Below are positions 54,890-63,948 of a DNA stretch of 64,000 nucleotides, one piece after another (within the stretch, counting starts at the first letter, position 1; each line of letters begins with the position of its first letter). The DNA is from Paenibacillus sp. ACRRY (GTDB taxonomy: Bacteria; Bacillota; Bacilli; Paenibacillales; Paenibacillaceae): the NCBI RefSeq assembly GCF_022346995.1, contig NZ_JAKRNM010000001.1, forward strand, positions 1 through 64,000. The letters are read 5' to 3'. The notes under the pieces were generated by a model that saw only the letters and a list, made by a program, of their open reading frames with translations, did not search any database and was not told the origin of the DNA. A program made the translations under genes and the position numbers.

Positions 54890-55336
54890 ATGACTAATCA
54901 AGATATCAATGATGTATGGTATGATTATGCGTTGAAGTTTGTGGACAAAAAGAACAAACATGAACAGGGATGGTCCGTATTAACATCCGAGGAGCAGGAG
55001 ATTGCAGCCTTATGGTTGTTCGAAGTAGACGTTTATAACGGTGGGTTCATTCAATTTTTCTGCAACTGGGGAGAAGAAGCATATCTACATGTTTTACGGG
55101 CATTACATATAACTGGTGCGAACCAGATGCTGGGCAATATTCAAGAGCAGTATAGCTGCATAGAGCATTTGGCGGATGATGAAAGACTGACAGCATTGTG
55201 GGATATTCCCCGCTTACTTACGACAGAAGACGAACAAAGGTTAGATACACTGGATCAGCAATTGTGGGATAACGAGGATCAGCTTGCGGAGAAGGCATAT
55301 ACGTATTATCATAGAAAGCTGAATATAGAGGCATAG
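54890..55336 (+). CDS. DMP19 / DUF4375 family protein
   Basis: 148 residues from ATG at 54890 with GGGAGGGTGAAGGG upstream; a GTG at 54881 overlaps the previous stop. The motif WLFEVDVYNGGFIQFFCNWG is the core of the DUF4375 family. It is acidic and cytosolic. Such proteins are frequent in toxin-immunity neighbourhoods, yet no toxin is present here. Co-transcribed with the gene at 54429. Confidence 0.78.
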   Translation: MTNQDINDVWYDYALKFVDKKNKHEQGWSVLTSEEQEIAALWLFEVDVYNGGFIQFFCNWGEEAYLHVLRALHITGANQMLGNIQEQYSCIEHLADDERLTALWDIPRLLTTEDEQRLDTLDQQLWDNEDQLAEKAYTYYHRKLNIEA

Positions 55337-55400
55337 TATAAGATCAGAGTCTCTTTCGCTGTACGGTCAGCAGATGATGAATACAGGCTCTTGCAATGAA

Positions 55401-55428
55401 TTGAACGTTCCGCTATACTGGCTATAAT
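55401..55428 (+). promoter_or_regulatory. SigA promoter of tyrS
   Basis: TTGAAC at 55401-55406, 16 nt, then a perfect TATAAT at 55423-55428. Transcription would begin near 55435, just before the T-box leader. Confidence 0.75.
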
Positions 55429-55435
55429 CTAATAC

Positions 55436-55690
55436 ATGAATTACGTTGATGGAGCGCAGTAGCGGCTTTGTCCCTGTTACAGAAAGTCAGGGGTTGATGG
55501 AACCTGATACATACAAGGGCTGCGAATTACACTCTGGAGTACTTGGGTAATGCCAAGCGGAATGGGCAAACGATATATTGCCAAAAGCGGTATGGATAAT
55601 GCGTAAGCATCTGTCCGTGCAAGTTGGGTGGTACCACGGTTATGATAATCGTCCCTATGTCTAATGAAGACAAGGAGGCGATTTTTTTGT
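55436..55690 (+). promoter_or_regulatory. T-box leader (tRNA-Tyr)
   Basis: About 250 nt of structured leader. The T-box sequence GGGTGGTACCACGG is at 55626-55639. Its TGGT pairs with the ACCA end of an uncharged tRNA. A TAC codon at 55528-55530 (after GCGAAT) is a good Tyr specifier. The leader ends in a terminator at 55647. Uncharged tRNA-Tyr should favour the antiterminator and turn on tyrS. Confidence 0.9.
55647..55688 (+). terminator. Conditional T-box terminator
   Basis: AATCGTCCC and TGTC pair with GACA and GGAGGCGATT, followed by T7. Confidence 0.88.
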
Positions 55691-55779
55691 GTCCAAAAAA
55701 GATGCTCCCGTCTGTATTTCTTTTACCATTTACGTAGTCCATGACTGAGAACGATTAGGAGAGAAAGGGGTTGTTTGGA

Positions 55780-57039
55780 TTGAATATTATTGATGAACTT
55801 GAATGGCGTGACGCCATAAACCAACAGACGGATGCGGAGGGGCTACGTGAGCTGACCGAAAGCAAGTCGATATCCTTGTACTGTGGGGTTGACCCTACTG
55901 GAGACAGTATGCACATCGGTCACCTGATTCCGTTCATGATGCTGAAACGTTTTCAACTTGCGGGACATCGTCCGGTGATCCTGATTGGGGGGGCAACGGG
56001 TACAATCGGTGATCCAAGTGGACGTCAATCCGAACGTTCGCTGCAAACACTGGAACAGGTCCAAGAGAACGTCAATAAGTTGACTGCACAGATGAAAAAA
56101 TTATTTGTAACCGAAGGCGACAACCAGGTTCGCATGGTAAACAACTACGATTGGACACATCAAATTAACGTCATTGAGTTTTTGCGTGATTACGGCAAAA
56201 ACTTCAATCTTAACACGATGCTGGCAAAAGATGTGGTAGCGAGCAGACTGGAAGGCGGAATCTCATTCACCGAGTTTTCCTACCAGATCCTGCAGTCTCT
56301 GGATTACCATCATCTGTTCCAGAACGAGGATGTACAGCTGCAAATTGGTGGCTCCGATCAATGGGGTAATATCACGAGTGGTCTGGACCTCATCCGCAAA
56401 AAAGAAGGATCTGAAGCAAAAGCCTACGGGCTGACGATCCCTCTGATGCTCAAAGCCGATGGTACGAAATTTGGTAAAACCGCTGGCGGTGCGATCTGGT
56501 TGGATCCGGACAAAACGACACCATTCGAATTCTACCAGTTCTGGGCGAATACAGATGATCGCGATGTCATTAAATACCTGAAATACTTCACCTTCCTGAG
56601 TAAAGAGGAAATTGAAGCTTTGGCTGAAAAGGTGGAGACTGAGCCGCACAAACGTGAAGCACAGAAGGCACTCGCCGAAGAAATGACAAAATTCGTTCAC
56701 GGCGAAGAGATGCTGGAGCAAGCTAAACGCATTACCGCAGCGCTCTTCAGTGGAGATATTCGCTCCCTGACAGCCGATGAGATCGAGCAGGGCTTCAAGG
56801 AAATGCCTACGTTTGAAACAGACGGCGAATCCAAAAATATTGTGGACTGGTTGGTGGATCTTGGCCTTGAGCCATCCAAACGCCAAGCACGTGAGGATGT
56901 CACCAAAGGTGCGATCTCCATGAACGGAGAGAAGATTACAGAATTGGAATTTACAGTTTCTGCGGAGCATGCTATTGGTGGCAAGTTCATCATTATTCGT
57001 AAAGGCAAGAAGAACTACAGCCTTGTGAAATTGAAGTAG
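55780..57039 (+). CDS. tyrS: Tyrosyl-tRNA synthetase
   Basis: 419 residues, TTG at 55780 with GAGAAAGGGG 9 nt upstream; an in-frame TTG at 55771 touches that site. Class I signature HIGH in DSMHIGHLIP; the KMSKS-type loop is KFGKT; tyrosine-binding GSDQWGN; C-terminal S4 RNA-binding domain (SKRQAREDVTKGAISMNG). It charges tRNA-Tyr and is controlled by the T-box leader. Corresponds to the TyrS1 type of Bacillales. Confidence 0.97.
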   Translation: MNIIDELEWRDAINQQTDAEGLRELTESKSISLYCGVDPTGDSMHIGHLIPFMMLKRFQLAGHRPVILIGGATGTIGDPSGRQSERSLQTLEQVQENVNKLTAQMKKLFVTEGDNQVRMVNNYDWTHQINVIEFLRDYGKNFNLNTMLAKDVVASRLEGGISFTEFSYQILQSLDYHHLFQNEDVQLQIGGSDQWGNITSGLDLIRKKEGSEAKAYGLTIPLMLKADGTKFGKTAGGAIWLDPDKTTPFEFYQFWANTDDRDVIKYLKYFTFLSKEEIEALAEKVETEPHKREAQKALAEEMTKFVHGEEMLEQAKRITAALFSGDIRSLTADEIEQGFKEMPTFETDGESKNIVDWLVDLGLEPSKRQAREDVTKGAISMNGEKITELEFTVSAEHAIGGKFIIIRKGKKNYSLVKLK

Positions 57040-57056
57040 GAACTTACAGTATCATA

Positions 57057-57101
57057 AATATCTTGGGAAGGACAACGATAGTTTCAATTCCCAAGATATT
57101 T
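57057..57101 (+). terminator. Terminator of tyrS
   Basis: AAATATCTTGGGAA and TTCCCAAGATATTT are perfect 14-bp arms; the T-tract is short. Confidence 0.75.
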
Positions 57102-57121
57102 AAATTCTCAAGGTGCACAAA

Positions 57122-57168
57122 AAAGGGCCGTCTCCACATATGTCAATGACATATGGAGACGGCCCTTT
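57122..57168. terminator. Bidirectional terminator, very strong stem
   Basis: AAAGGGCCGTCTCC pairs with GGAGACGGCCCTTT, with ATATGTCA/TGACATAT inside (2-nt bulge). It is flanked by A-runs on one side and T on the other. Separates tyrS from the minus-strand YxcD-like gene. Confidence 0.88.
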
Positions 57169-57197
57169 AACCATTTATCCGCAAATAATTGATTTGA

Positions 57198-57476
57198 TTA
57201 TTGATTCACAATGGCTGTAATCTCTTCGTCCAGATCAAGTCTGACGTTTTCACGGTAAGCCCGGATGTTGTATTCGCTGTGGAGGTAGCGCAGGATCGCT
57301 TCAATCATGTTGGATTCAACCAAGTATTGACTACGGCCTTGAATCCAGACTTCAGCGGAGTATCCCGTATCTTCTTCCCAGCTCAGTTCAACATTGACAT
57401 CGGTCGGGCGCACACCTTTGCGTTCAGCCATGTGAAGACAGATTGCGTTAACAATCTCATCCATGCTTAGAACCAT
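57198..57476 (-). CDS. YxcD/DUF2653-like protein
   Basis: 92 residues. MDEIVNAICLHMAERKGVRPTDV, then ELSWEEDTGYSAEVWIQG and YLVESNMIEAILRYL match the YxcD-like family of unknown function. It starts 5 nt after the stop of the Gly-rich membrane protein upstream, so the two form an operon. The ribosome binding site is inside the end of that gene (CGTTTCTGTTGC on the plus strand has no obvious GGAGG complement), so translation may be coupled. Confidence 0.75.
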   Translation of the reverse strand: MVLSMDEIVNAICLHMAERKGVRPTDVNVELSWEEDTGYSAEVWIQGRSQYLVESNMIEAILRYLHSEYNIRAYRENVRLDLDEEITAIVNQ

Positions 57477-57481
57477 AATGA

Positions 57482-57985
57482 TTAGTACCGTCCGTTTCTG
57501 TTGCGTTCATCATCATCACGATCACTGCGGCGGTCATAGCGACCATCTGCAGCCGGTTTACGGCGATTCGCAATTGCTCTGAAGAGTGCCATTGCCAGCA
57601 TTACGATCAGCATGATTGCAGCAACGTTTACAAGCAATCCAAGGATGTTTCCGAGAGCTCCCATGCCACCGAACAATCCGCCGAACATCATACCGGCCAG
57701 ACCACCCAGCATCATACCTTTCATGAATCCGCCGCCACCGCCGAAGAATCCGCCACGGTTAGTTGCAGCTGCGCCTGTACCCGAGTTGTTGTTCGAGTTG
57801 GACTGACTCACATTGTTGTTGTCGGATTTCTTAGGTGTATTGGTATAACTTTTCGTGCCGGATTTGAAACCGCCACCACGTCTTGCGTCAGCAGAATCCG
57901 GATTTGCTACGCCTACTGTTGCGAACAACAGAGTGAAAGCCATAAAAACCATCATCAGATGTTTAATTCCAAATTTTTTCTTCAT
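57482..57985 (-). CDS. Gly-rich membrane protein
   Basis: 167 residues; ATG at 57985 gives a normal signal peptide (KKKFGIKHLMMVFMAFTLLFATVG) cut near ANPDSADA; a GGGGGG run lies about 12 nt upstream. A Ser/Asn-rich linker, then a Gly/Phe/Met-rich segment (GGFFGGGGGFMKGMMLGGLAGMMFGG in parts) and one membrane helix (about 118-142), ending in an Arg/Asp-rich tail. It resembles the N-terminal part of Tim44-like proteins of Bacilli but lacks the Tim44 domain. Function unknown. Confidence 0.75.
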   Translation of the reverse strand: MKKKFGIKHLMMVFMAFTLLFATVGVANPDSADARRGGGFKSGTKSYTNTPKKSDNNNVSQSNSNNNSGTGAAATNRGGFFGGGGGFMKGMMLGGLAGMMFGGLFGGMGALGNILGLLVNVAAIMLIVMLAMALFRAIANRRKPAADGRYDRRSDRDDDERNRNGRY

Positions 57986-58085
57986 TGTAAAGATCGTAAC
58001 CCCCCGATTAAATTGTGTGATCAACCCTAAAAATGGGCCTTACTCATGTAATACGGACTAAATGCAGGAACGTTTCAAATTTTGT

Positions 58086-58652
58086 TTAATTTTCCGAAAT
58101 AATCGGACAAGGGTCCTGAATGGCTGCCTGACCATCCAGCAGCTGAGTCACCCAGTTGCACCATTCCAGGCCGGTCTGGGCATTCATTAATCCCTTTTGA
58201 ACCAAAATGTAGCTCCCAAATTCCCGGCTACCTACGCGGAGGTTATCCTGAGGGATGCGAGACTTCAAATCCTCGAAATAACGGATGCGCTCCATAAACC
58301 AGTTTTTGCGCTCATTCAGAATGCGTCTCATGCTTCCATCTTCGGCAATGCCGACACACAAAATACGCAAATTGAATTCGTCACGTGTTACCGGAGCGGT
58401 AACAGGAGTGATCATCCATCCGAGCAGTTTCTCGATACCTTTTTCCGTGACTGCATACATTTTTTTGTCCGGTTTGTCAGACTGTTGCACCCAGCGGGAA
58501 GATAATAGTTCATCATTTTCCATCTTGGACAGGAGCGGGTAGATCTGACTGTGTTTGGCTTGCCAATGCGGCTGAATTTTCAGCATCAGATCGTAACCAG
58601 ACGACTCCTCGCGGGTAAGCAGCCCGAGCAATCCGTAGGAAAGTATGTTCAT
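58086..58652 (-). CDS. PadR-family transcriptional regulator
   Basis: 188 residues; ATG at 58652 with TAAGGAGA 7 nt upstream; the ATG at 58658 is too close. N-terminal winged helix: LSYGLLGLLTREESSGYDLM, HSQIYPLLSKMENDELL, and the wing region KKMYAVTEKGIEKLL. C-terminal helical Vir-like domain. Its end is 61 nt before the Gly-rich membrane protein on the same strand, which it may control. Effector unknown. Confidence 0.9.
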   Translation of the reverse strand: MNILSYGLLGLLTREESSGYDLMLKIQPHWQAKHSQIYPLLSKMENDELLSSRWVQQSDKPDKKMYAVTEKGIEKLLGWMITPVTAPVTRDEFNLRILCVGIAEDGSMRRILNERKNWFMERIRYFEDLKSRIPQDNLRVGSREFGSYILVQKGLMNAQTGLEWCNWVTQLLDGQAAIQDPCPIISEN

Positions 58653-58784
58653 GCACATGTCTCCTTAATATTAGGGCTGGGTCAGTGAAAACAATCAATA
58701 TTGCCATCAATGACCGCTTTCATAAAAGTGTACACTGAAACTGTATGGTTTGACAACCTGACAGCATAACTGCCTCAATTTAGA

Positions 58785-58816
58785 CAAAAAAAGAGTGCGG
58801 ACCCTTAGGTCCGCAC
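58785..58816 (-). terminator. Terminator of the carbonic anhydrase gene
   Basis: GTGCGGACC/GGTCCGCAC perfect 9-bp stem followed by T7 on the minus strand. Confidence 0.9.
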
Positions 58817-58841
58817 CCAAAACCATTTAGAGAGATGCCTG

Positions 58842-59402
58842 TTACTCGTACCCTTCAACCACAAGCTCAAGCTGGCCTGTAGAGGAATCGATAATCATGC
58901 CGTGAACGGGTACTCCCTGTGGAAACAGGGGATGATTTTTGATGACTCCTACAGTATGTTTTACCCCTTCATCAACACTGTTAAACCCTCGAAGCCAATT
59001 GTTCAAATTGATTCCGGAGTTGTCCAGAGCATTTATGACTTCCTTGGATACACCGCGGTCAAGCATGTGGCCAATCATGGTGTCTGCTTGCAAAGATGCC
59101 ATACCGCACTCGGTGTGACCGACAACAACAACTTCGTCTGCCCCGAGCTCATAAATAGCTACAAGCACGCTTCGCATAACAGAACCGAAAGGTTGAGAGA
59201 TAATGGCGCCGGCCGTTTTAAGGATTTTAACCTCACCATTCTTCAAATTCATCGCTTTAGGCAGCAATTCCACCAAACGCGTGTCCATGCATGTGATAAT
59301 TGCCATTTTTTTAGTTGGAAACTTACCAGCCGTATACTTTTCGTATTCTTTCGTCTCGACAAATGATTTGTTGTACTCCAAAATCTCTTGAATGTTGTTC
59401 AT
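58842..59402 (-). CDS. Beta-class carbonic anhydrase
   Basis: 186 residues; ATG at 59402, with CAGGAGG 8 nt upstream (the ATG at 59408 is only 2 nt from it). Zinc ligands and active site are visible: Cys and Asp-Arg in TCMDTRL (about residue 39), and His/Cys in GHTECGM (about 98). It interconverts CO2 and bicarbonate in the cytosol. It fits the YvdA-like type. Single gene with its own terminator. Confidence 0.92.
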   Translation of the reverse strand: MNNIQEILEYNKSFVETKEYEKYTAGKFPTKKMAIITCMDTRLVELLPKAMNLKNGEVKILKTAGAIISQPFGSVMRSVLVAIYELGADEVVVVGHTECGMASLQADTMIGHMLDRGVSKEVINALDNSGINLNNWLRGFNSVDEGVKHTVGVIKNHPLFPQGVPVHGMIIDSSTGQLELVVEGYE

Positions 59403-59621
59403 GTCCATTGCCTCCTGTTATCCAATACGATGAGCACGGCTGCTTGCATCGGTATGCAGCTTGTCCCACGCCTTGTCTTGATTATACCACGGTCAGCAAA
59501 CGACACGATGTCTTAAAATAAGAATCAAGCCATTTACCTCTGTTAAAAGTTGATTATACGCATTGCAAAAAGTATCATCAATAGGGAGTCTAAACTTTTT
59601 TTGGAGAGGTGAACAATAACA

Positions 59622-61136
59622 ATGGAAGAACAAACACTGAAACATCTGGAATCATTCCTTAACTTGGCCGGCAAAATCAAAAGTTATCACGAAGCCATTG
59701 GTTTGCTTCATTGGGATTTGCGCACTGGTGCGCCGAAGAAAGGCGTTCCGACTCGTTCGGAAACCATCGGCATGTTATCTACCGAAGCGTTCAAGCTTCA
59801 AACCTCAGATGAGATGAAAACTTATTTGGACACGCTGACAAAACCAGAGGTGTTGAAAGAACTGGATGATACAAACCGCCGTCTGGTAGTGGATTGCAAA
59901 AAGGAATACGATCGCAGTCAGTCCGTCCCGCCTGAGAAGGTTCAAGCGTATACGGTGCTCACAGCCAAATCAGAAACGGCATGGGAAGATGCCAAGCATA
60001 ATAGTGATTTCGAAGGCTTTTCCCCTTATTTGACAGAGATCGTGAAACTCAAACAGGAGTTTATCGACTACTGGGGCGTGAAAGATACACGCTATGATAC
60101 GCTGCTTGATATGTACGAGCCGGATCTGACCGTAGAGAAAGTAGATGCGGTATTTGCCCGGTTGAAAGCACGATTGGTGCCGTTGCAGGAAAAAATTAAT
60201 GCTTCCGAAAACAAGCCGAGCACGGAGTTCTTAAACCAGCTGTTTGATACGGATCAACAGGAAAAGTTCAGTTTGTTCATTTTGGGACAGATGGGTTATG
60301 ACTTTGATGCCGGAAGACTGGATGAGAGCGTTCATCCGTTCGCGACAGGACTTAACCCGGGAGATGTGCGAATCACGACGAACTACTTGCAGGATGATGT
60401 GACGAGCGCGGTATTCAGTTCTTTGCACGAAGGCGGACACGCGCTATATGAGCAAAATATTGACGGAAGTTTGGCAGGTACCCTTTTGGCTGAAGGAACG
60501 TCGATGGGTATTCATGAATCCCAGTCCCGTCTCTGGGAAAATATGATTGGCCGCAGCCGTCCGTTCTGGACTCGCTATTATCAAGACTTGCAGCAGCATT
60601 TTCCGCAATTGAGCGAAGTAGCACTGGAAGATTTCTACCGTGCGATCAACCGCGTCGAAAGTTCCCTGATTCGAATTGAAGCAGACGAGCTAACGTATAA
60701 TCTGCACATTATCATCCGTTATGAAATTGAGAAGATGCTGTTCAACGAGGGACTGGAAGTTAAGGATTTGCCGGAAACCTGGAACGCCAAGTACGAAGAA
60801 TATCTGGGCATTGTTCCTCCAAATGATGGTGTAGGCGTGCTTCAGGATGTTCACTGGTCCGGTGGCGATTTTGGTTATTTCGCATCATATTCACTCGGCA
60901 ATATGTATGCTGCTCAGATTCTACATACGTTGCGCCAGGAACTGCCGGAGTTTGACTCTTATATTGCTGAAGGCAATCTAATACCGATCAAGGAATGGTT
61001 AACGGACAAGATTTATCGTTACGGCAAGAGCCGCACGCCTTCCGAATTGATTCTTGCAGTGACAGGTGAAGAGCTGAACCCGGATTATTTGGCTGACTAT
61101 CTGGAAGCAAAATATACCGAGATTTATAAACTGTAG
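59622..61136 (+). CDS. M32 family metallocarboxypeptidase
   Basis: 504 residues, full length, ATG after TTGGAGAGGTGAAC. The zinc motif HEGGH is in FSSLHEGGHALYEQ (about residue 269), with the third ligand Glu in GTSMGIHESQSRLWE. Other family blocks are DVRITTNY and FGYFASYSLGNMYAAQI. It removes C-terminal residues from peptides in the cytosol. Single gene with strong terminator. Confidence 0.94.
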   Translation: MEEQTLKHLESFLNLAGKIKSYHEAIGLLHWDLRTGAPKKGVPTRSETIGMLSTEAFKLQTSDEMKTYLDTLTKPEVLKELDDTNRRLVVDCKKEYDRSQSVPPEKVQAYTVLTAKSETAWEDAKHNSDFEGFSPYLTEIVKLKQEFIDYWGVKDTRYDTLLDMYEPDLTVEKVDAVFARLKARLVPLQEKINASENKPSTEFLNQLFDTDQQEKFSLFILGQMGYDFDAGRLDESVHPFATGLNPGDVRITTNYLQDDVTSAVFSSLHEGGHALYEQNIDGSLAGTLLAEGTSMGIHESQSRLWENMIGRSRPFWTRYYQDLQQHFPQLSEVALEDFYRAINRVESSLIRIEADELTYNLHIIIRYEIEKMLFNEGLEVKDLPETWNAKYEEYLGIVPPNDGVGVLQDVHWSGGDFGYFASYSLGNMYAAQILHTLRQELPEFDSYIAEGNLIPIKEWLTDKIYRYGKSRTPSELILAVTGEELNPDYLADYLEAKYTEIYKL

Positions 61137-61169
61137 TTGTTAATCACATAACAGGAAGCAGGCACTAGA

Positions 61170-61200
61170 GAGAGCCGGGCATATGCCCGGCTCTTTTTTT
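61170..61200 (+). terminator. Rho-independent terminator after the M32 gene
   Basis: AGAGCCGGGCAT/ATGCCCGGCTCT perfect stem followed by T7. Confidence 0.93.
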
Positions 61201-61286
61201 GGTGTGCAAGTTCTTAACCTTTTGATGGGCAGCGGCATATTCATAGTAGAGAGAAACTGCTGAAACCAGCGAAGGAGGGAAACAGC

Positions 61287-62291
61287 ATGAAATACACGCC
61301 CTGGTTCATCCGTGCCATCGTTATATTGCTGATTATCATTGTGGCGCTCACGAGCTGCAACAAAGAGAAAAACGAAGCGAAAATTACGATTGGCGAGGTG
61401 ACGCGTTCTGTATTTTACGCACCGGAGTATGTAGCCGTAGCCCAAGGTTTTTTTGAAGAAGAGGGACTGGAGGTCGAGATCCAGACAACGGCTGGTGGTG
61501 ACAAAACGATGGCTGCCTTGCTCGCGGGCTCCGTAGATATCGCTCTGGTCGGAGCAGAGACATCCATCTATGTCTATCAGCAGGGAGCTGAAGATCCGGT
61601 CATTAACTTTGCTCAGCTAACCCAGACAGACGGAACATTTTTGTTTGCACGGAGTGCGGAAGGCAGCTTTGATTGGGATCAGCTGAACCAAAGTACGTTT
61701 CTCGGACAGCGCAAAGGCGGGATGCCGCAGATGGCTGGAGAATTCACGTTGAACAAACACGGCATTGATCCGCAGAATGATCTGGAATTGATCCAAAATG
61801 TCGATTTTGCCAACATTGCTTCTGCATTTGCGTCGGGCACAGGAGATTATGTACAGCTGTTTGAACCACAGGCGTCCATCTTTGAACAGGAAGGCCGAGG
61901 GAAGGTCGTTGCATCGTTTGGAACGGAAAGTGGACATTTGCCTTACACAGTCTTCATGACGAAACAAAGCTACATCAACGACAACGAAGAAATTGTACAG
62001 AAATTTACAAACGGGCTGCACAAAGCACAGGTTTGGGTAGATTCCCATTCCGCTGAAGAAATTGCCGAGGTCATCCTACCTTACTTTAAAGACATTGATC
62101 AATCCATTCTCGTAAGTAGTATTAATCGCTATAAGGAACAGGGGACGTATGCAACAGATCCGATTATTGATGATGAAGAATGGAACAACCTACTGGACGT
62201 CATGAGTGCGGCTGGAGAACTTGAACAACGGGTGGATTCCAAAGCGATTGTTGATAACACCTATGCGGAACAAGCAGCATCTGTGAAGTAA
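61287..62291 (+). CDS. NitT/TauT-type ABC transporter substrate-binding lipoprotein
   Basis: 334 residues, ATG after GAAGGAGGGAAACAGC. Lipobox: VALTSC, lipidated Cys about residue 24. The domain matches the SsuA/THI5-like NMT1 type: YAPEYVAVAQGFFEEEGLEVE, ALLAGSVDIALVGAE. It captures its substrate outside the membrane for the ATPase and permease that follow. Substrate could be taurine, aliphatic sulfonate, nitrate or a thiamine precursor; none can be chosen from sequence alone, and no riboswitch was seen upstream. Confidence 0.9.
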   Translation: MKYTPWFIRAIVILLIIIVALTSCNKEKNEAKITIGEVTRSVFYAPEYVAVAQGFFEEEGLEVEIQTTAGGDKTMAALLAGSVDIALVGAETSIYVYQQGAEDPVINFAQLTQTDGTFLFARSAEGSFDWDQLNQSTFLGQRKGGMPQMAGEFTLNKHGIDPQNDLELIQNVDFANIASAFASGTGDYVQLFEPQASIFEQEGRGKVVASFGTESGHLPYTVFMTKQSYINDNEEIVQKFTNGLHKAQVWVDSHSAEEIAEVILPYFKDIDQSILVSSINRYKEQGTYATDPIIDDEEWNNLLDVMSAAGELEQRVDSKAIVDNTYAEQAASVK

Positions 62292-62320
62292 CCAGGCATT
62301 CAGGAAAGGAAGTGATCGTC

Positions 62321-63115
62321 ATGCCTGAATCCGATACGGTGATTAGACTGGAAGGAATTTCGCAAGTTTATGTCAATGAGCGTGAAGCCTCATTGGTCAT
62401 CGAAGACCTGAGCCTTCAGGTTAAGCAAGGAGAATTTGTCAGTCTTGTCGGTCCGAGCGGGTGTGGCAAAACGACATTGTTGTCCATCATTGCCGGACTG
62501 CTTACTCCAACCGCGGGAGATGTGAAAATTAAAGGGAAACTGGTTGAAGGTCCTTCTGCCCAGATTGGCTATATGCTGCAGCAGGACTATCTGTTTCCAT
62601 GGCGTACCATTTTGGATAATGCACTGATCGGACTTGAATTGACGGGCAGGCTGGATGAACGGAGTCGTAAACGAACAAGCGAGCTGCTTGCTGAGATGGG
62701 GCTTGCTGGAACAGAGAATTTATATCCTTCCGAACTATCCGGGGGCATGAGGCAGCGTGTCGCGCTTGTGCGGACGCTAGCAACCGATCCATCCCTGCTG
62801 CTTCTGGATGAACCATTCTCTGCGCTGGACTACCAGACCAAACTGCAGCTGGAGGATCTGGTGTCGGATACGCTCAAGGAAACGGGGAAAACCTCGGTGC
62901 TGGTCACACATGACCTGTCCGAAGCGATTGCTGTGAGTGACCGCGTTATTGTGCTGGATCGCAATCCAGGACGAATTCGGAAAGAGTTCATCATTCCTGA
63001 AGCCATTCGGAAATCCCAGCCCTTCTATGCAAGGGAACAGGAAGGTTTTAATGAGCTTTTTCAGGCGCTATGGAGCGAACTGGAACAGTCCGGAGGAGGT
63101 GAGAAGAACGGGTGA
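62321..63115 (+). CDS. NitT/TauT-type ABC transporter ATP-binding protein
   Basis: 264 residues; ATG at 62321 with GAAAGGAAG 9 nt upstream (a GTG at 62312 touches it). Walker A GPSGCGKTT, Q-loop MLQQDYLFPW, signature LSGGMRQR, Walker B LLLLDEPF, switch His in LVTHD. Fits the SsuB/TauB/NrtD class. Its stop overlaps the GTG of the permease (GTGA), so coupled. Confidence 0.95.
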   Translation: MPESDTVIRLEGISQVYVNEREASLVIEDLSLQVKQGEFVSLVGPSGCGKTTLLSIIAGLLTPTAGDVKIKGKLVEGPSAQIGYMLQQDYLFPWRTILDNALIGLELTGRLDERSRKRTSELLAEMGLAGTENLYPSELSGGMRQRVALVRTLATDPSLLLLDEPFSALDYQTKLQLEDLVSDTLKETGKTSVLVTHDLSEAIAVSDRVIVLDRNPGRIRKEFIIPEAIRKSQPFYAREQEGFNELFQALWSELEQSGGGEKNG

Positions 63116-63948
63116 ATCAGACGAGAGAGAAGCAGGAAATGCGCCGTGATGAATGGATGCAGAAGCTGCACCAAGGCCACATGAAGCAGGTCGCTGAGTG
63201 GCGCCGCAAGGTACTTGCGGTTCAGCTGTCCCTGCTGGTCTGCATGTTTTTGTTATGGGAACTGGCTGGCAGGATGCGCTGGATTGATGTGCTGCTGTTC
63301 AGTTATCCGAGTAAAGTTTTTGCCCAGATCGGCAAGGACATCGCCAGTGGTGAATTGTGGATACATGTCGCAGTCACCGTTGGGGAGACGGCAGTTGGCT
63401 TTTTGCTGGGGACGCTTGTCGGAACGCTGCTTGCGGTCCTGATCTGGTGGTCTCCTTTTTTGTCCAAAGTGCTTGATCCCTACATGGTTGTATTCAACAG
63501 CATGCCAAAGGTGGCGCTAGGCCCTATCTTCATCGTCATGTTCGGTGCAGGCTTTACGGCGATTGTCATGACTACGTTGTCCATTACGGTAATTATTACG
63601 ACCCTGGTCGTGTACAACAGTTTCAACGAAGTGGACAGCAATTATGTTAAGGTCATTCGTACGTTCGGGGGCGACCGGTCCGTGATTTTTACCAAAGTTG
63701 TACTGCCGGCATCGTTTCCAGCGATTGTTTCTACGTTGAAAGTCAATGTGGGCATGGCCTGGGTCGGGGTGATTGTTGGTGAGTTTTTGGTTGCCAAACA
63801 GGGACTCGGGTATTTGATTATCTACGGATTTCAGGTCTTCAATTTTACTCTGGTATTATCAAGCCTGCTTATTATCGCGGCCGTAGCTACAGCGATGTAT
63901 CAGCTAGTGGTGTATGTGGAGAGAAAATTGCTGGCAGGGCGCAGGTAG
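63112..63948 (+). CDS. NitT/TauT-type ABC transporter permease
   Basis: 278 residues from GTG, overlapping the ATPase stop by 4 nt. Cytoplasmic N-terminus (basic, about 35 residues), then about six membrane segments. The ABC-permease loop is seen as RTFGGDRSVIFTKVVLPASF followed by PAIVSTLKVNVGMAWVGVI. Works with the two genes before it as a complete importer. The end of the window (63949-64000) contains no further gene. Confidence 0.93.
   Translation: MNQTREKQEMRRDEWMQKLHQGHMKQVAEWRRKVLAVQLSLLVCMFLLWELAGRMRWIDVLLFSYPSKVFAQIGKDIASGELWIHVAVTVGETAVGFLLGTLVGTLLAVLIWWSPFLSKVLDPYMVVFNSMPKVALGPIFIVMFGAGFTAIVMTTLSITVIITTLVVYNSFNEVDSNYVKVIRTFGGDRSVIFTKVVLPASFPAIVSTLKVNVGMAWVGVIVGEFLVAKQGLGYLIIYGFQVFNFTLVLSSLLIIAAVATAMYQLVVYVERKLLAGRR

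Noticed and set aside
61201..61286. TPP or SAM riboswitch before the ABC transporter
   Set aside because: The gap is only about 85 nt and shows none of the conserved riboswitch blocks.
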